A stretch of DNA of 64,000 bases, from assembly GCF_004352855.1 (NCBI RefSeq), contig NZ_SJSC01000005.1:1-64000 (forward strand), written 5' to 3'. The DNA is from Marinomonas sp. KMM3893 (GTDB lineage: Bacteria; Pseudomonadota; Gammaproteobacteria; Pseudomonadales; Marinomonadaceae). A program made the translations under genes and the position numbers. The notes under the pieces were generated by a model. It made no database searches, had not been told where the DNA came from, and saw only the letters and a program-made list of their open reading frames with translations. Position 1 is the stretch's first letter. Every line of letters begins with the position of its first letter. Shown piece after piece: positions 30,635 to 39,574 of this stretch.

Positions 30635-30974
30635 GACATCAGCCGAGAAAAATCTCCAAGTTTGTCTCGGCTGATGTCTAGCATGCCTGTCTTAGTAAAA
30701 TGTTACTGTAAGCCCTTACCCTTACTGAGCTTTTAGCATGCCTGTCTTGGTTAAGGCGTGTCTTGGTTAAGACGTAGCATGCCTGTCTTGGTTAAGACGC
30801 TTTAGGAACTGAGGCCAGTAGGAGCTTTTAGCATGCCTGTCTTGGTTAAGACGTCAGCCGAGAAAAATCTCCAAGTTTGTCTCGGCTGAATGTCTAGCAT
30901 GCCTGTCTTAGTAAATTGTTACTGTAAGCCCTTAGCCTTACTGAGCTTTTAGTATGCCTGTCTTGGTTAAGACG
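30635..30974 (+). repeat. REP array upstream of the transposase, duplicated
   Basis: REP cores (GCATGCCTGTCTT...) start at 30681, 30736, 30777, 30831, 30897 and 30952, with an extra partial copy at 30758. Full copies end in the small palindrome GTCTT-ggtt-AAGAC. Two large hairpins separate them: 30635-30678 (14-bp perfect stem starting GACATCAGCCGAGA, 16-base loop) and 30854-30890 (same stem, slightly eroded). The block hairpin-REP-spacer-REP occurs twice in tandem. The last REP overlaps the stop codon of pepD. Confidence 0.88.
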
Positions 30975-32442
30975 CTTTAGGAACTGAGGCCAGTAGCGCC
31001 ACCAGCAATCGCCAGAAGTCTCCGACTGAGTCTATTTCCATTCTTTCGGTTGGCGAGTGAGCCCCGCGAATATTAGGGCCAAAGGAGACCATTTCCATAC
31101 CCTCGTATTTCGCGCCAATTATGCCGCATTCAAGGCCTGCATGAATCACTTTGACGTTGGCTTCTTGGCCCATGACGTCTTTGTGTACTGCTAAAAAATG
31201 TTTTAACAAGCCAGCATTAGGGTCAGGCCGCCAACCTGGGTAGCCATTTTCCAATACCACATTGGCATCGATCAGGCTGAACGCAGATTTTGCTGTAAGA
31301 GCAAGGTGATCAACCGCAGAGTTCACTAAAGAACGCACTAATAAGCAAGCATCAAACGACTTGCCTCCTTCAGAGGTATTTTTAAGATTAATCACCCCAA
31401 GGTTACAAGATGTTTCCGTCACACCTTCTAATTCCGCGCTCATGCGATGCACCCCATGTGGCGCGCAGCTGATGGCATTAATCAATGCCGTTTGTTGCAT
31501 TGGAGCCAGTTGAGTGTCCACATCGGCATCCGTAACCCTTACATCAAGGTTGCCTTCAATGTTCGCGTATTCCGCTTGCGTGTCTTGTTTAAAGCGTTGA
31601 ATAGCCTGTTCGATCGCTTCTCTGTCTTGCGGATGGTAGTTGAAAGTGGCACTGGCATCACGAGAGATTGCATTGCGCAAGGTTCCCCCCTGAAATGCAC
31701 TCAAGCCAAAATCACAGATTTCGTTAAGCCCATTCAATAACCGCACGAGTAAGACGTTCGCGTTAGCTCGTCCTTTGTGTATGTCTAATCCAGAATGACC
31801 GCCTCGCAGCCCTGTAATGGTGACGGTTAAGGCTTTCGCACCGCACTCGGCTGGTAAAACCTCATAGTGCTTATCTACATTGATATCAATGCCGCCCGCG
31901 CAACCAATGTACACATCGCCACGGTCCTCTGAGTCTAGATTTAAAAGGATTTTCCCTTTGAGAATGCCTTCTTCAAGCTGCAATGCACCTCGTAAACTGG
32001 TCTCTTCCTCAATGGTGAATAGCGCTTCAATAGGACCATGCTGTAAATCAGTCGACTCCAATACCGCCAACGCGGCCGCAACGCCAATGCCATTGTCTGC
32101 GCCAAGGGTTGTCCCAGTTGCGTGCACCCAACCATCGACTACACGAGTGATGATCGGATCTGTCTCGAAATCATGGTCAACGCCGGCGTCTTTTTGCGCC
32201 ACCATGTCTAAGTGACCTTGCAAGACCACCGTTTCAGCGCCTTCCATTCCTGGCGACGCCGCTTTACGAATCACCAAATTACCAACGGGATCCACATAGG
32301 TCGTTAAGCCAAGATTATGCGCCCACGCAATAAGGTGCTCACGCAATGCCGCCTCATGATAAGAAGGTCTTGGGGTATTACAGAGGGTCTGGAAATGTTT
32401 CCAAATGGCTTGCGGTTCAAGGGTCGTTAAAATCTCGTTCAT
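30967..32442 (-). CDS. pepD: Aminoacyl-histidine dipeptidase (PepD family)
   Basis: A 491-residue M20-family zinc dipeptidase acting on Xaa-His dipeptides and similar peptides in the cytoplasm. Metal and catalytic motifs are LQGHLDMVAQK, GTTLGADNGIG and EALFTIEEETSLRGA. ATG 32442 (MNEILTTLEPQAIWKHF) matches the family start; a GTG eight codons upstream is less likely. The last codons (Ala-Ser-stop) lie within a REP sequence, and 30 bases of this 3' end are duplicated inside the array at about 30792-30821. Confidence 0.93.
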   Translation of the reverse strand: MNEILTTLEPQAIWKHFQTLCNTPRPSYHEAALREHLIAWAHNLGLTTYVDPVGNLVIRKAASPGMEGAETVVLQGHLDMVAQKDAGVDHDFETDPIITRVVDGWVHATGTTLGADNGIGVAAALAVLESTDLQHGPIEALFTIEEETSLRGALQLEEGILKGKILLNLDSEDRGDVYIGCAGGIDINVDKHYEVLPAECGAKALTVTITGLRGGHSGLDIHKGRANANVLLVRLLNGLNEICDFGLSAFQGGTLRNAISRDASATFNYHPQDREAIEQAIQRFKQDTQAEYANIEGNLDVRVTDADVDTQLAPMQQTALINAISCAPHGVHRMSAELEGVTETSCNLGVINLKNTSEGGKSFDACLLVRSLVNSAVDHLALTAKSAFSLIDANVVLENGYPGWRPDPNAGLLKHFLAVHKDVMGQEANVKVIHAGLECGIIGAKYEGMEMVSFGPNIRGAHSPTERMEIDSVGDFWRLLVALLASVPKAS

Positions 32443-32558
32443 GGCTATCTCTTTGTTATTAGACACATATGCATAGCAGCATTATTGCAAACGCAGAGAA
32501 TGAAGCAATTGAAATTAAGACTAGGGGTTATGCAGAAAACGTATGTCTAAACAGACAA

Positions 32559-33455
32559 TCATGAACCGTGATGACGAAAACATGCATCACTGCTTTCATA
32601 AGCATGAACAATCGCTGCTTTGACCTTATCCACACACAACAAATTTATCATATGCCCAGTATCAGGGAGCCATTGCACTGTCAGCCGACTCTTCTGAAAA
32701 AGAGTGTCAGCAAAATGCACATTTTTAGGGTCCGTTAACTTATCACCGGTTCCCTGCATCATACTGATTGGGTGTACTAGCGTTGCCATCGCTTCTTGCT
32801 GATTGTATAAACTCATGGATAAATCCAGTATTTCCAGATTCGAGTGATACCAATGCTTTTTTATACAAAAGCGAGGAATACCCGCTAGCACACTGTTGTA
32901 CCAGCGATGCTTCGCCAAAGCAGGACTAACATCCCCAGCCAAAATCAACACACTGCGAATAATATCTGGATAAAGCGCAGCTAGGACAGGCACCAAAGAA
33001 CCCCCAAATGAATGACCCACTAGGACTATTTTCTGTTGCTGGTTCTGCTCATAAACAGCGTTTAAAAGCGGACCGAGTAAATGGGCTTGCTCAGATAACT
33101 GGCTCGGAAAGCGCTTGCCTGTCACGGTAGACGCGCCCCAGCCTGGCCGATCAATAGCAATCAGCCGAAAACCGTCCAATAGTTCCGGTTGTAAAAAATA
33201 GGGGGCAAAAGACGCCCAACTCCCAGGACTTCCATGAACAAACAACACAGTCGGACGAGCAATTGGTCGCGGGTCACTGCAGACATAATGCAGCTCCCCC
33301 TGATACTCACCAGCCGCCTCGACTTTCACCTTATGATGATCAATCAAGCCTGGAGTATGAAGGACCTGCTCTGCCAGCTTAGCGTTATTTTCTGCTTCTT
33401 TAGGCAAGGCGGCCCCCGTCACAACTCTTGCCACTAACTGTGTTATTAACCCCAT
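32559..33455 (-). CDS. Alpha/beta hydrolase
   Basis: A 298-residue alpha/beta-hydrolase fold enzyme. The oxyanion block is VLFVHGSPGSW, the nucleophile elbow GHSFGGS (Ser near residue 150) and the late His is in DTGHMINLL. The substrate is unknown. The ATG follows AAAGGA. It lies 147 bases downstream of olsF in the same direction and could be an eighth member of that transcript or separate. Confidence 0.85.
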   Translation of the reverse strand: MGLITQLVARVVTGAALPKEAENNAKLAEQVLHTPGLIDHHKVKVEAAGEYQGELHYVCSDPRPIARPTVLFVHGSPGSWASFAPYFLQPELLDGFRLIAIDRPGWGASTVTGKRFPSQLSEQAHLLGPLLNAVYEQNQQQKIVLVGHSFGGSLVPVLAALYPDIIRSVLILAGDVSPALAKHRWYNSVLAGIPRFCIKKHWYHSNLEILDLSMSLYNQQEAMATLVHPISMMQGTGDKLTDPKNVHFADTLFQKSRLTVQWLPDTGHMINLLCVDKVKAAIVHAYESSDACFRHHGS

Positions 33456-33601
33456 AACCTCATTTCCTTTTCGCCTATTAACAGGTCATTATTTAGGCTT
33501 ATCACTCGATAAAATGACTATTTCCAGGTCACATAAGCGCTAGGCAGATGGCCGTAATGTCGGCATTTTTTCCTACATAGGCGCCACAGATGGGCTCCCT
33601 T

Positions 33602-35368
33602 CTACTCGACCCTGTTCTGTAAATAACAGAGCGCTTCGTCTTTCCCCATGTATTTCGAAAGTGTGGCTAAAGGGACTTCTTTTAAATTCACAACGATCAA
33701 ACCGTCTAAACAATTCTGAAACGCAGGGTCCACATTAAAGCACACCAATTTGCCATTCATTTTCAAGTATTGGCGCAGCAATACTGGGAGCCCTTTTCCT
33801 TGTTCCATACGAGATAAAACTTTTGACAACAGCTGCACACTGGCTAAAGCAGACAACAAACCTGACTGCCAAAACGCACTGCTGTTTTTAGATAAGGGCG
33901 TCGAAGGTGACACCAGTCGTGCTTTTTGTTCATCGTAATAATGCACAGACAAGGTTTCTGCCATCAACTGACGCGCCACCAAACTGTAATCATTGCTGAT
34001 GCTCACTGGGCCAAATAAATGCGTGTATTTAGGATGGCGATAAACAAAGGTCGCTATCCCTTTCCACAACATTAACAAGGCGTTTAAGCTTTTCTGATAA
34101 GGCGCGGCGACCACAGAGCGTCCCACTTCGATACTCTCATCCATGGTATCGATAAAGGCTTGATCGTAATGAAACAAGCTTCGGGAATACAAACCCTCCA
34201 GCCCTTTCTCCGCAATCAGTTTATCCACCATCCCAAGTCGATACGCGCCCACTAGTTGCTTGTCGCTCTTATGCCAAACGAACAGCTGCTGATAATACAG
34301 ATCATAATCGTCCAGATCACAAGCCAAGCCGCTGCCTTCTCCTACTTCCCTAAAGTTTGCTTCGCGAACACGGCCAATCTCCTGCATCAGGTAAGGAATC
34401 TGCTGAGACGACGCGCAATACACGGCAAAATCGCCTTGATCAAGCAGATGATAAGACGCCGGCAAAGCGTCGATTTCTGTCTGCAATAGCTGCTCGTCAA
34501 GGGCTTCGATAATAGGCATGCTCATTGCCTGATTCGAGGTTTTTGCCTCCTCTCGCTCAGTTGACCCCATGAGGTATGTATTAAGGCGAAAATAGTTCAC
34601 CATGTCTTTATCCGACGAGAAATCACGAACTTCACTAAAAGGAATCGCCGCCCCAATCGAAATAGCGATACGAGTCGCCTTTTTATTTAATAGTTCACGA
34701 CCCAGCATGGCACTTCGTAATAGCGGGTGAACCGTACCGGCTCGATAAAACCACGGACTATTTTGACCATTAATAAAGATGGGGACGGTAGTGGCTTGGC
34801 TGTGTTTAACAAACTTAGCCACCGAGTTTCGCCATTCAATATCCGCTAAATGAGCCGATCCCTTGGGGTAGCTAGACACCTCTCCTGCGGGAAAGACCAC
34901 CAGCAAGCCGCCATCAGCAAGATGTTGATTCGCCTCTACAATTGCTGCGCTGTTGGTCGCTCGGCTGTTTTTCCCGCCAAACACATCCACCCCAATAAAC
35001 AGATCGTTAATCTCAGGCAGACGCTTTAGCAACTGGTTGGCCAATACCTTCACATCGCCTCGAATGGAGCCAATCAAATCAGCCAAGATGACACCTTCAA
35101 TCGCCCCTAATGGGTGATTGGCCACAATCACAACCGGGCCACTGGCAGGAATAGTGTCAAGCGCGCCTAACGACACATCATAGTCAATCTTTAGCGCGTC
35201 TAAGGTGTAGCGCATGAATTCAAAACTGCTGAGGTTTTCAGGTCGCTGTTGATACAAAGAATCCAACTGGTTCAGTCCCGTCATCCATTCAAGCAAGGTT
35301 TCACCAAGCCCAAAAGGCGTCACACGAGGCAATCGAAATGGGCTGGTTAACAGGCTATTGGTTAGCAT
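33602..35368 (-). CDS. olsF: Bifunctional acyltransferase, OlsF-type ornithine lipid synthase
   Basis: A 588-residue fusion. The N-terminal PlsC-like acyltransferase domain covers about 1-270, with VIVANHPLGAIEG (catalytic H85) and VVFPAGEVSS (159 onward). The C-terminal domain (about 300-560) resembles the OlsB N-acyltransferase (IGRVREANFREVGEG, DLYYQQLFVWHK, EVGRSVV). This plan matches OlsF, which makes ornithine lipids in Serratia and Flavobacterium: the C-terminal part N-acylates ornithine and the N-terminal part adds the second chain. The match is from memory; another amino-acid head group is possible. Its start overlaps the previous gene by seven bases. Last gene of the seven-gene operon. 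Confidence 0.82.
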   Translation of the reverse strand: MLTNSLLTSPFRLPRVTPFGLGETLLEWMTGLNQLDSLYQQRPENLSSFEFMRYTLDALKIDYDVSLGALDTIPASGPVVIVANHPLGAIEGVILADLIGSIRGDVKVLANQLLKRLPEINDLFIGVDVFGGKNSRATNSAAIVEANQHLADGGLLVVFPAGEVSSYPKGSAHLADIEWRNSVAKFVKHSQATTVPIFINGQNSPWFYRAGTVHPLLRSAMLGRELLNKKATRIAISIGAAIPFSEVRDFSSDKDMVNYFRLNTYLMGSTEREEAKTSNQAMSMPIIEALDEQLLQTEIDALPASYHLLDQGDFAVYCASSQQIPYLMQEIGRVREANFREVGEGSGLACDLDDYDLYYQQLFVWHKSDKQLVGAYRLGMVDKLIAEKGLEGLYSRSLFHYDQAFIDTMDESIEVGRSVVAAPYQKSLNALLMLWKGIATFVYRHPKYTHLFGPVSISNDYSLVARQLMAETLSVHYYDEQKARLVSPSTPLSKNSSAFWQSGLLSALASVQLLSKVLSRMEQGKGLPVLLRQYLKMNGKLVCFNVDPAFQNCLDGLIVVNLKEVPLATLSKYMGKDEALCYLQNRVE

Positions 35369-35826
35369 AATGGTTCACCATCATCATCCAGCCCTTGGCA
35401 AGGCGCACTGTGTTTTGACGTTATCTCACGAATAACCAAAAAGCTGCCTGCAAGCCACACTAAACAGGCCAAAATAAATAGGGTTCCTCCATCACTGCCA
35501 ATAATGTTGCCAGTCTCATTAAACTCCGGCATATAAATGCCAAGAGGCGTAAACAGGTGAAAGAAAATAGCGCCCGACATCACACCTACCGTCAGCAAAG
35601 CACCGTAAAACTGGAAGCGGCTAAACAACAAAACACTGGCCACTAGTTCGCCACTACCGACCAAGTAAGCACCGTAATCTCGAAACCAATGAAGGCCAGA
35701 CCAGGTACTTAAAATGCCAAAAATGTACTGAGTTTCATACGACCCAGTGAACTTAAAGAACAGCGATTGAATAAAAATAAACGCAATAAACACAACAGGA
35801 ACATAAGATAATATTCTGGCTTTCAT
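35362..35826 (-). CDS. Small membrane protein, DoxX-like
   Basis: A 154-residue protein with four hydrophobic segments, at about 5-25, 50-68, 73-95 and 112-132 (IFGILSTWSGLHWFRDYGAYLVGSGEL, VGVMSGAIFFHLFTPLG). The layout is like DoxX-family membrane proteins, but the likeness is loose. The ATG at 35826 follows GGAG by seven bases. Eleven bases separate it from the YHS gene, and its end overlaps olsF. Confidence 0.7.
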   Translation of the reverse strand: MKARILSYVPVVFIAFIFIQSLFFKFTGSYETQYIFGILSTWSGLHWFRDYGAYLVGSGELVASVLLFSRFQFYGALLTVGVMSGAIFFHLFTPLGIYMPEFNETGNIIGSDGGTLFILACLVWLAGSFLVIREITSKHSAPCQGLDDDGEPLC

Positions 35827-35837
35827 AATTTTCTCCG

Positions 35838-36275
35838 CTATTCCGCAATCAATTGAGGCCAAACACTGTTCGCTTTATTAATAAAATCGACTGGGGCCTT
35901 GTCCCATTTCGACTTAATGTCAGCATCGTAATTCAAATACAGCTTCCCATTTACAACCGCCCACTGATGAGGGTCCGCTGGGGCAAAACTGCGCTTCTCT
36001 GCGACAGCCCAAGCGCAATAACCACCGTATTGAGGCGCGTATTTTTCTGGGTTTTGTTCAAACATGGCCAAATGCTTAGCGTTAGAAAAATACCAATCAG
36101 CCCCTTTATATTCCGTCACAAACTGCTTACTGCCCAACACAGGTTTTTGCTCAGTAAAGTACGCAACCGTGTCATAGCCTTGCAGCGCTTTATTGCTAAA
36201 ATATCCTGTGTAGACAGGGTCTTGGGAATAACTGAAGGTGCTGACAAACAACAATAACGACAATAAATATTTCAT
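35838..36275 (-). CDS. Exported YHS-domain protein
   Basis: A 145-residue protein with a signal peptide (MKYLLSLLLFVSTFSYS) and a YHS-type domain (ALQGYDTVAYFTEQKPVLGSKQFV, YFSNAKHLAMFEQNPEKYAPQYGGYCAWA). It should lie in the periplasm or on the envelope. YHS domains are often metal-associated, and the one here has the common GGYCAWA end; its role is unknown. Its ATG overlaps the NRDE stop by four bases. Confidence 0.85.
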   Translation of the reverse strand: MKYLLSLLLFVSTFSYSQDPVYTGYFSNKALQGYDTVAYFTEQKPVLGSKQFVTEYKGADWYFSNAKHLAMFEQNPEKYAPQYGGYCAWAVAEKRSFAPADPHQWAVVNGKLYLNYDADIKSKWDKAPVDFINKANSVWPQLIAE

Positions 36276-37042
36276 AATAAGCCCTTAATAAGAGAGTCTG
36301 TAGAAGGATCATGAGAAGGCAAAGTAACGCACTGCAACGCAAGCGCCGCCTCGGTTAAATGTTGACAAGGTGCCCCACCAACATAGGACATGCTTTGCCC
36401 ATAAGGTGTCACTTCAACGTGCGTGAAGCTCACCGTATGAGCGTCACTTCTGTGCATGCAGAACGAATGATGAAGTTGCTCTGGGTGATGACTTTGATGC
36501 AGAGCCAGCAAATCATGTCGATTGCTCCCTTGCTCTAAGCATGCTTTGTAAGCTTGCTCTCGCGCCTGCTGAACCTCCTCTAAGTCCACACCAGATGAAA
36601 ATCGAGGTGAACACTCAGAAAAAATCCTAGGGTGTTTTCCATCCCATTCAAACGCCATCACGGCTTTGTCTGTTCGCGTTAACCTTGGGTCAAAAGCCAA
36701 TAAGGTAAAAGGCGCAAATCTGCTAAGATCTAAAGAGTCAAACGCTGCGTTCAAAGTGGGAATATCCCGTTCACTGGAAAGTCGCTTTAACAATTGCCCA
36801 CGGCTAATTAATGGGCCACTGGGAGATTGCCCCTGATAGTTATTTAACAAGCACAAAGTCAAACCAAACTCGTTTACACTGATCCAACTGCCATTTGCCA
36901 CAGGATCAATCGGCATCAACACGGCCACCCCATTCAACGACAATGACTGTGGCGGTAAGGCTACAGCACGACTTTTCTGCTCATCACGATTAAAAAAGAG
37001 CTGGTAACCCTCTTCACTAAGCAACCAAGAAACCGAGCACAT
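36272..37042 (-). CDS. NRDE family protein
   Basis: A 256-residue protein of the NRDE/TANGO2 family. The naming motif is at the N-terminus (MCSVSWLLS...LFFNRDEQKSRA), with Cys2 directly after the start Met as in Ntn-type hydrolases; whether it is processed there is inferred. The biochemical role in bacteria is not settled. It starts two bases after the DinB-like gene ends and overlaps the YHS gene. Confidence 0.85.
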   Translation of the reverse strand: MCSVSWLLSEEGYQLFFNRDEQKSRAVALPPQSLSLNGVAVLMPIDPVANGSWISVNEFGLTLCLLNNYQGQSPSGPLISRGQLLKRLSSERDIPTLNAAFDSLDLSRFAPFTLLAFDPRLTRTDKAVMAFEWDGKHPRIFSECSPRFSSGVDLEEVQQAREQAYKACLEQGSNRHDLLALHQSHHPEQLHHSFCMHRSDAHTVSFTHVEVTPYGQSMSYVGGAPCQHLTEAALALQCVTLPSHDPSTDSLIKGLL

Positions 37043-37044
37043 AA

Positions 37045-37593
37045 CTATTGATCCCGCAAATAAGTGACAGTGGCAGGTGCATAGCCGAAACGGCGGCCAA
37101 CTTGCCCATTCAACAAACTCACAACCACGTTTGCCATGGCAAAATGATGCGTTGCATGCAAGGACGCAAACGTCAGCTCACGCCCTAGTGTGGAGCCCAT
37201 TTCGCAGGTTTGTGCGTGGCTCAAAGACACCTCAGCAAACACAGCGACCCTTTTATCAAGAGTCTCTTGATCTAACGTTTGCAACCATTGAGTGACGGTC
37301 ATAATGGCCGCTAGCGCTTCGGCACGAGAGGTTTCTAAAGCATGACCACGGCGGCGCTGGTTATAATTCGTGGCCGTAGGGTTTTGATAAATACTGTAAA
37401 AAACATCCAGTAAATGGCGAAAATGCTCACCAATAGAACTCGTCACATGGGGAGTCGCTACATAACAATATTGCTCATCGCTGATCGATTTTAGAAACTG
37501 CCGACCTTGCTCTAGGCTTTCTATGCAACCGTTGATAATCGCGCTGCCGTTTGTCGCTTTTTGCACTAACGGCTTGGTAGAATTCAATGACAT
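37045..37593 (-). CDS. DinB-like protein
   Basis: A 182-residue predicted four-helix protein with the histidine pattern of the DinB/YfiT superfamily: SSIGEHFRHLLDVFYS near residue 55 and FASLHATHHFAMANVV near 150. These could bind a metal, and some relatives are thiol transferases. The substrate is unknown. ATG 37593 has GGAG six bases upstream; a longer frame overlapping the ATP-grasp gene is unlikely. Confidence 0.75.
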   Translation of the reverse strand: MSLNSTKPLVQKATNGSAIINGCIESLEQGRQFLKSISDEQYCYVATPHVTSSIGEHFRHLLDVFYSIYQNPTATNYNQRRRGHALETSRAEALAAIMTVTQWLQTLDQETLDKRVAVFAEVSLSHAQTCEMGSTLGRELTFASLHATHHFAMANVVVSLLNGQVGRRFGYAPATVTYLRDQ

Positions 37594-37625
37594 AAACCAC
37601 TCCAAAATAATAATGAAATACTGCG

Positions 37626-38759
37626 TTAATCCGTCATTGGATACTGTTTCATAAGCGCTTTTTCTTCTTTCCATGCGCCAATCAAGGTTTTAATCGACGC
37701 CGGTCTATGACCGCGCCTTTTCTGCTCGGCACCAATCTCAAACAAGAGTCGATATTGCGCCAACAAGGTTCTGTAGATTTCTTTTAAGGGGGTTTTACGG
37801 TCCCAAATATGCGCCGCTTCACTGCTCGCGCCATTGAGCTCTAAAATAGTAAAGTCTTCACCCGCCATAAAACGGTTGATATCGCGAAACTTAATGTCCA
37901 AACGGCCATAGTAATAGCCGTCGACATCCGCAAGAATCTGATCCAACTTTTGCGTTAAGGCTTCTGAAATGTACTGATTTCCATCACGAAAAATCGAACC
38001 ACGGCTATGGCTGCCAGCAAAAGCCAATTGAAACTCTTGCCCTTCTGGCAGCACCCAATCCAACTTGTCTTCATGGCGTGGAAAATATAAATGGCTTAAC
38101 TGACCGGCTCTTGGGTTTTGCTCAATCAGCGCCTTGAGTGTGCGCACCCCATCCCCTAAAACCGAGGGTGTGTATTTCAATGTTATCGAGATGATTTTGC
38201 CTTTTGATTCATTCGGATGACGCACATAAAACACGCCTGCTTCTGCTTCATAGGGGGCTTTTTCTTGCAATAAATAACGCGCATCTTGAGGGTAAGAGGC
38301 GATATAGTCTTGCAGCTGCTGCGCATTTTTTATCAGCTTAACGCCCACGCCACGGCAGCCTAAATCCGGTTTGGCCACCACAGGAAAACTCAGATTTGCT
38401 GCTGCAAGCGTGTGTTGTGCATTGGTATTTTGCTCAGTTAATAACGCCGACGTTTTTATTAACGATACAAAAGGTGAAATCCAAGGTTTCGCAATAGGGC
38501 CTGCTAAAGTCAAAATATCGTGCTTAGATTCCCCCACCATACCGCTTAAAAAAATCGTTGGATTTACCACCAAAGGCAAACGAACATCACCATAGCGCAC
38601 TGCCAATAACAGGCTTTGCACCACCACTGGCGTATAAAAAAACCAACTTGGTAGAAATTCATAAGGCGATACCGCCGCACGGGCGTCTTCAACCAAGAGC
38701 GGCATACCGGCATTGATTTTGCCCTCTGGGATACAGGGAACCTTGGTAACTGGGATCAT
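37626..38759 (-). CDS. ATP-grasp ligase-like protein
   Basis: A 377-residue protein with the ATP-grasp fold of the D-Ala-D-Ala ligase/RimK type: FPVVAKPDLGCRGVGVKLI (ATP-binding strand and glycine loop, near 130-150), GYYYGRLDIKFRD and FTILELNGASSEAAHIWD (metal-binding Asp/Glu/Asn, near 310-325). Such enzymes join a carboxylate to an amine using ATP. Substrates are unknown; sharing an operon with olsF raises amino-acid or lipid head-group chemistry, an inference. The ATG at 38759 overlaps the dedA stop (ATGA) and follows AGAAGG. Confidence 0.82.
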   Translation of the reverse strand: MIPVTKVPCIPEGKINAGMPLLVEDARAAVSPYEFLPSWFFYTPVVVQSLLLAVRYGDVRLPLVVNPTIFLSGMVGESKHDILTLAGPIAKPWISPFVSLIKTSALLTEQNTNAQHTLAAANLSFPVVAKPDLGCRGVGVKLIKNAQQLQDYIASYPQDARYLLQEKAPYEAEAGVFYVRHPNESKGKIISITLKYTPSVLGDGVRTLKALIEQNPRAGQLSHLYFPRHEDKLDWVLPEGQEFQLAFAGSHSRGSIFRDGNQYISEALTQKLDQILADVDGYYYGRLDIKFRDINRFMAGEDFTILELNGASSEAAHIWDRKTPLKEIYRTLLAQYRLLFEIGAEQKRRGHRPASIKTLIGAWKEEKALMKQYPMTD

Positions 38760-39337
38760 GACAACCTTCTTGATATGGAATAACGGACAATCCGATTGAC
38801 CGCGTACAACAAGGCAGCGGCCACTAAAATAAGCATCCATTGGTATTGAGCCGCTTGCACCCAAGCACTGCTCCCCAATCGATAGATCAATGAAAAAACA
38901 ACCGCCACCCAAAGAGTGGTCGACAGCATGGCTGCGCTCAAAAAAACAGTAAAAGGCACAGAGAGGAAACCCGTTAAGGTAAAGCCTGCCGTGCGCAGAC
39001 CAGGAATAAAACGGATAATACAAAGGTTTAGAAAGACCTGTTTTTGAAAGCGAGTTCGAAGCGGAGTGAAGTATTTATTGTGGTAGATTCGATAGCGTAA
39101 AAAACGCACTTTCTTAGCGTAAACACCAATAAGATATAAACCGGCATCGCCAGTAATAATGCCAAACATAATGGCAATCAGGGCATAAGTTGGAGGCAAT
39201 ATATCTTGCGCTGATAATGAGGCCGCCACCACAATAGCGGCGTCTTCCAATAAATAGGAAAAAGCAATAATGCCGGCCATAATGAGCCAAACAGAAGCCG
39301 TATCGACATTAATTAACTGTTGAAATTCATTTAACAA
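38756..39337 (-). CDS. DedA family membrane protein
   Basis: A 193-residue inner-membrane protein of the DedA/SNARE-associated family, some of which are lipid flippases for undecaprenyl phosphate or phosphatidylethanolamine. Marks are EDAAIVVAASLSAQDILPP, GDAGLYLIGVYAKK and RFIPGLRTAGFTLTGFL. It is the first gene of the seven-gene run that ends with olsF. A lipid-transport role would fit the context but is inferred. I see no clear promoter in the 230-base AT-rich gap upstream. Confidence 0.87.
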   Translation of the reverse strand: MLNEFQQLINVDTASVWLIMAGIIAFSYLLEDAAIVVAASLSAQDILPPTYALIAIMFGIITGDAGLYLIGVYAKKVRFLRYRIYHNKYFTPLRTRFQKQVFLNLCIIRFIPGLRTAGFTLTGFLSVPFTVFLSAAMLSTTLWVAVVFSLIYRLGSSAWVQAAQYQWMLILVAAALLYAVNRIVRYSISRRLS

Positions 39338-39495
39338 GAAAGCCTCTCACTAAGATTTACCCACTTTATTTAATGGTTAGTCGTTAGTGACCGGCTATTT
39401 ATTACAAATAAACTCCCTACTTTTTTAAATAGATCGTTATTAATCGCTCTCCCCGATAAGATAAACCTTTAAAATCAATACGATAAAATCTGCTC

Positions 39496-39530
39496 AAAAA
39501 AAAGCGCCGGTTAAAAAACCGGCGCTTTTT
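39496..39530. terminator. Terminator after gor
   Basis: AAAAAGCGCCGGTT and AACCGGCGCTTTTT form a 14-bp stem with a three-base loop and A/T runs on both sides. Confidence 0.93.
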
Positions 39531-39574
39531 ATGCTACAAACAGCCAACGACCATGTCGTCGGCTACGTTAGATA

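Noticed and set aside
30635-30974. Possible CRISPR array or att site in the repeat block
   Set aside because: Spacing is irregular and the intervals are themselves repeated; the pattern fits REP sequences next to a RAYT.
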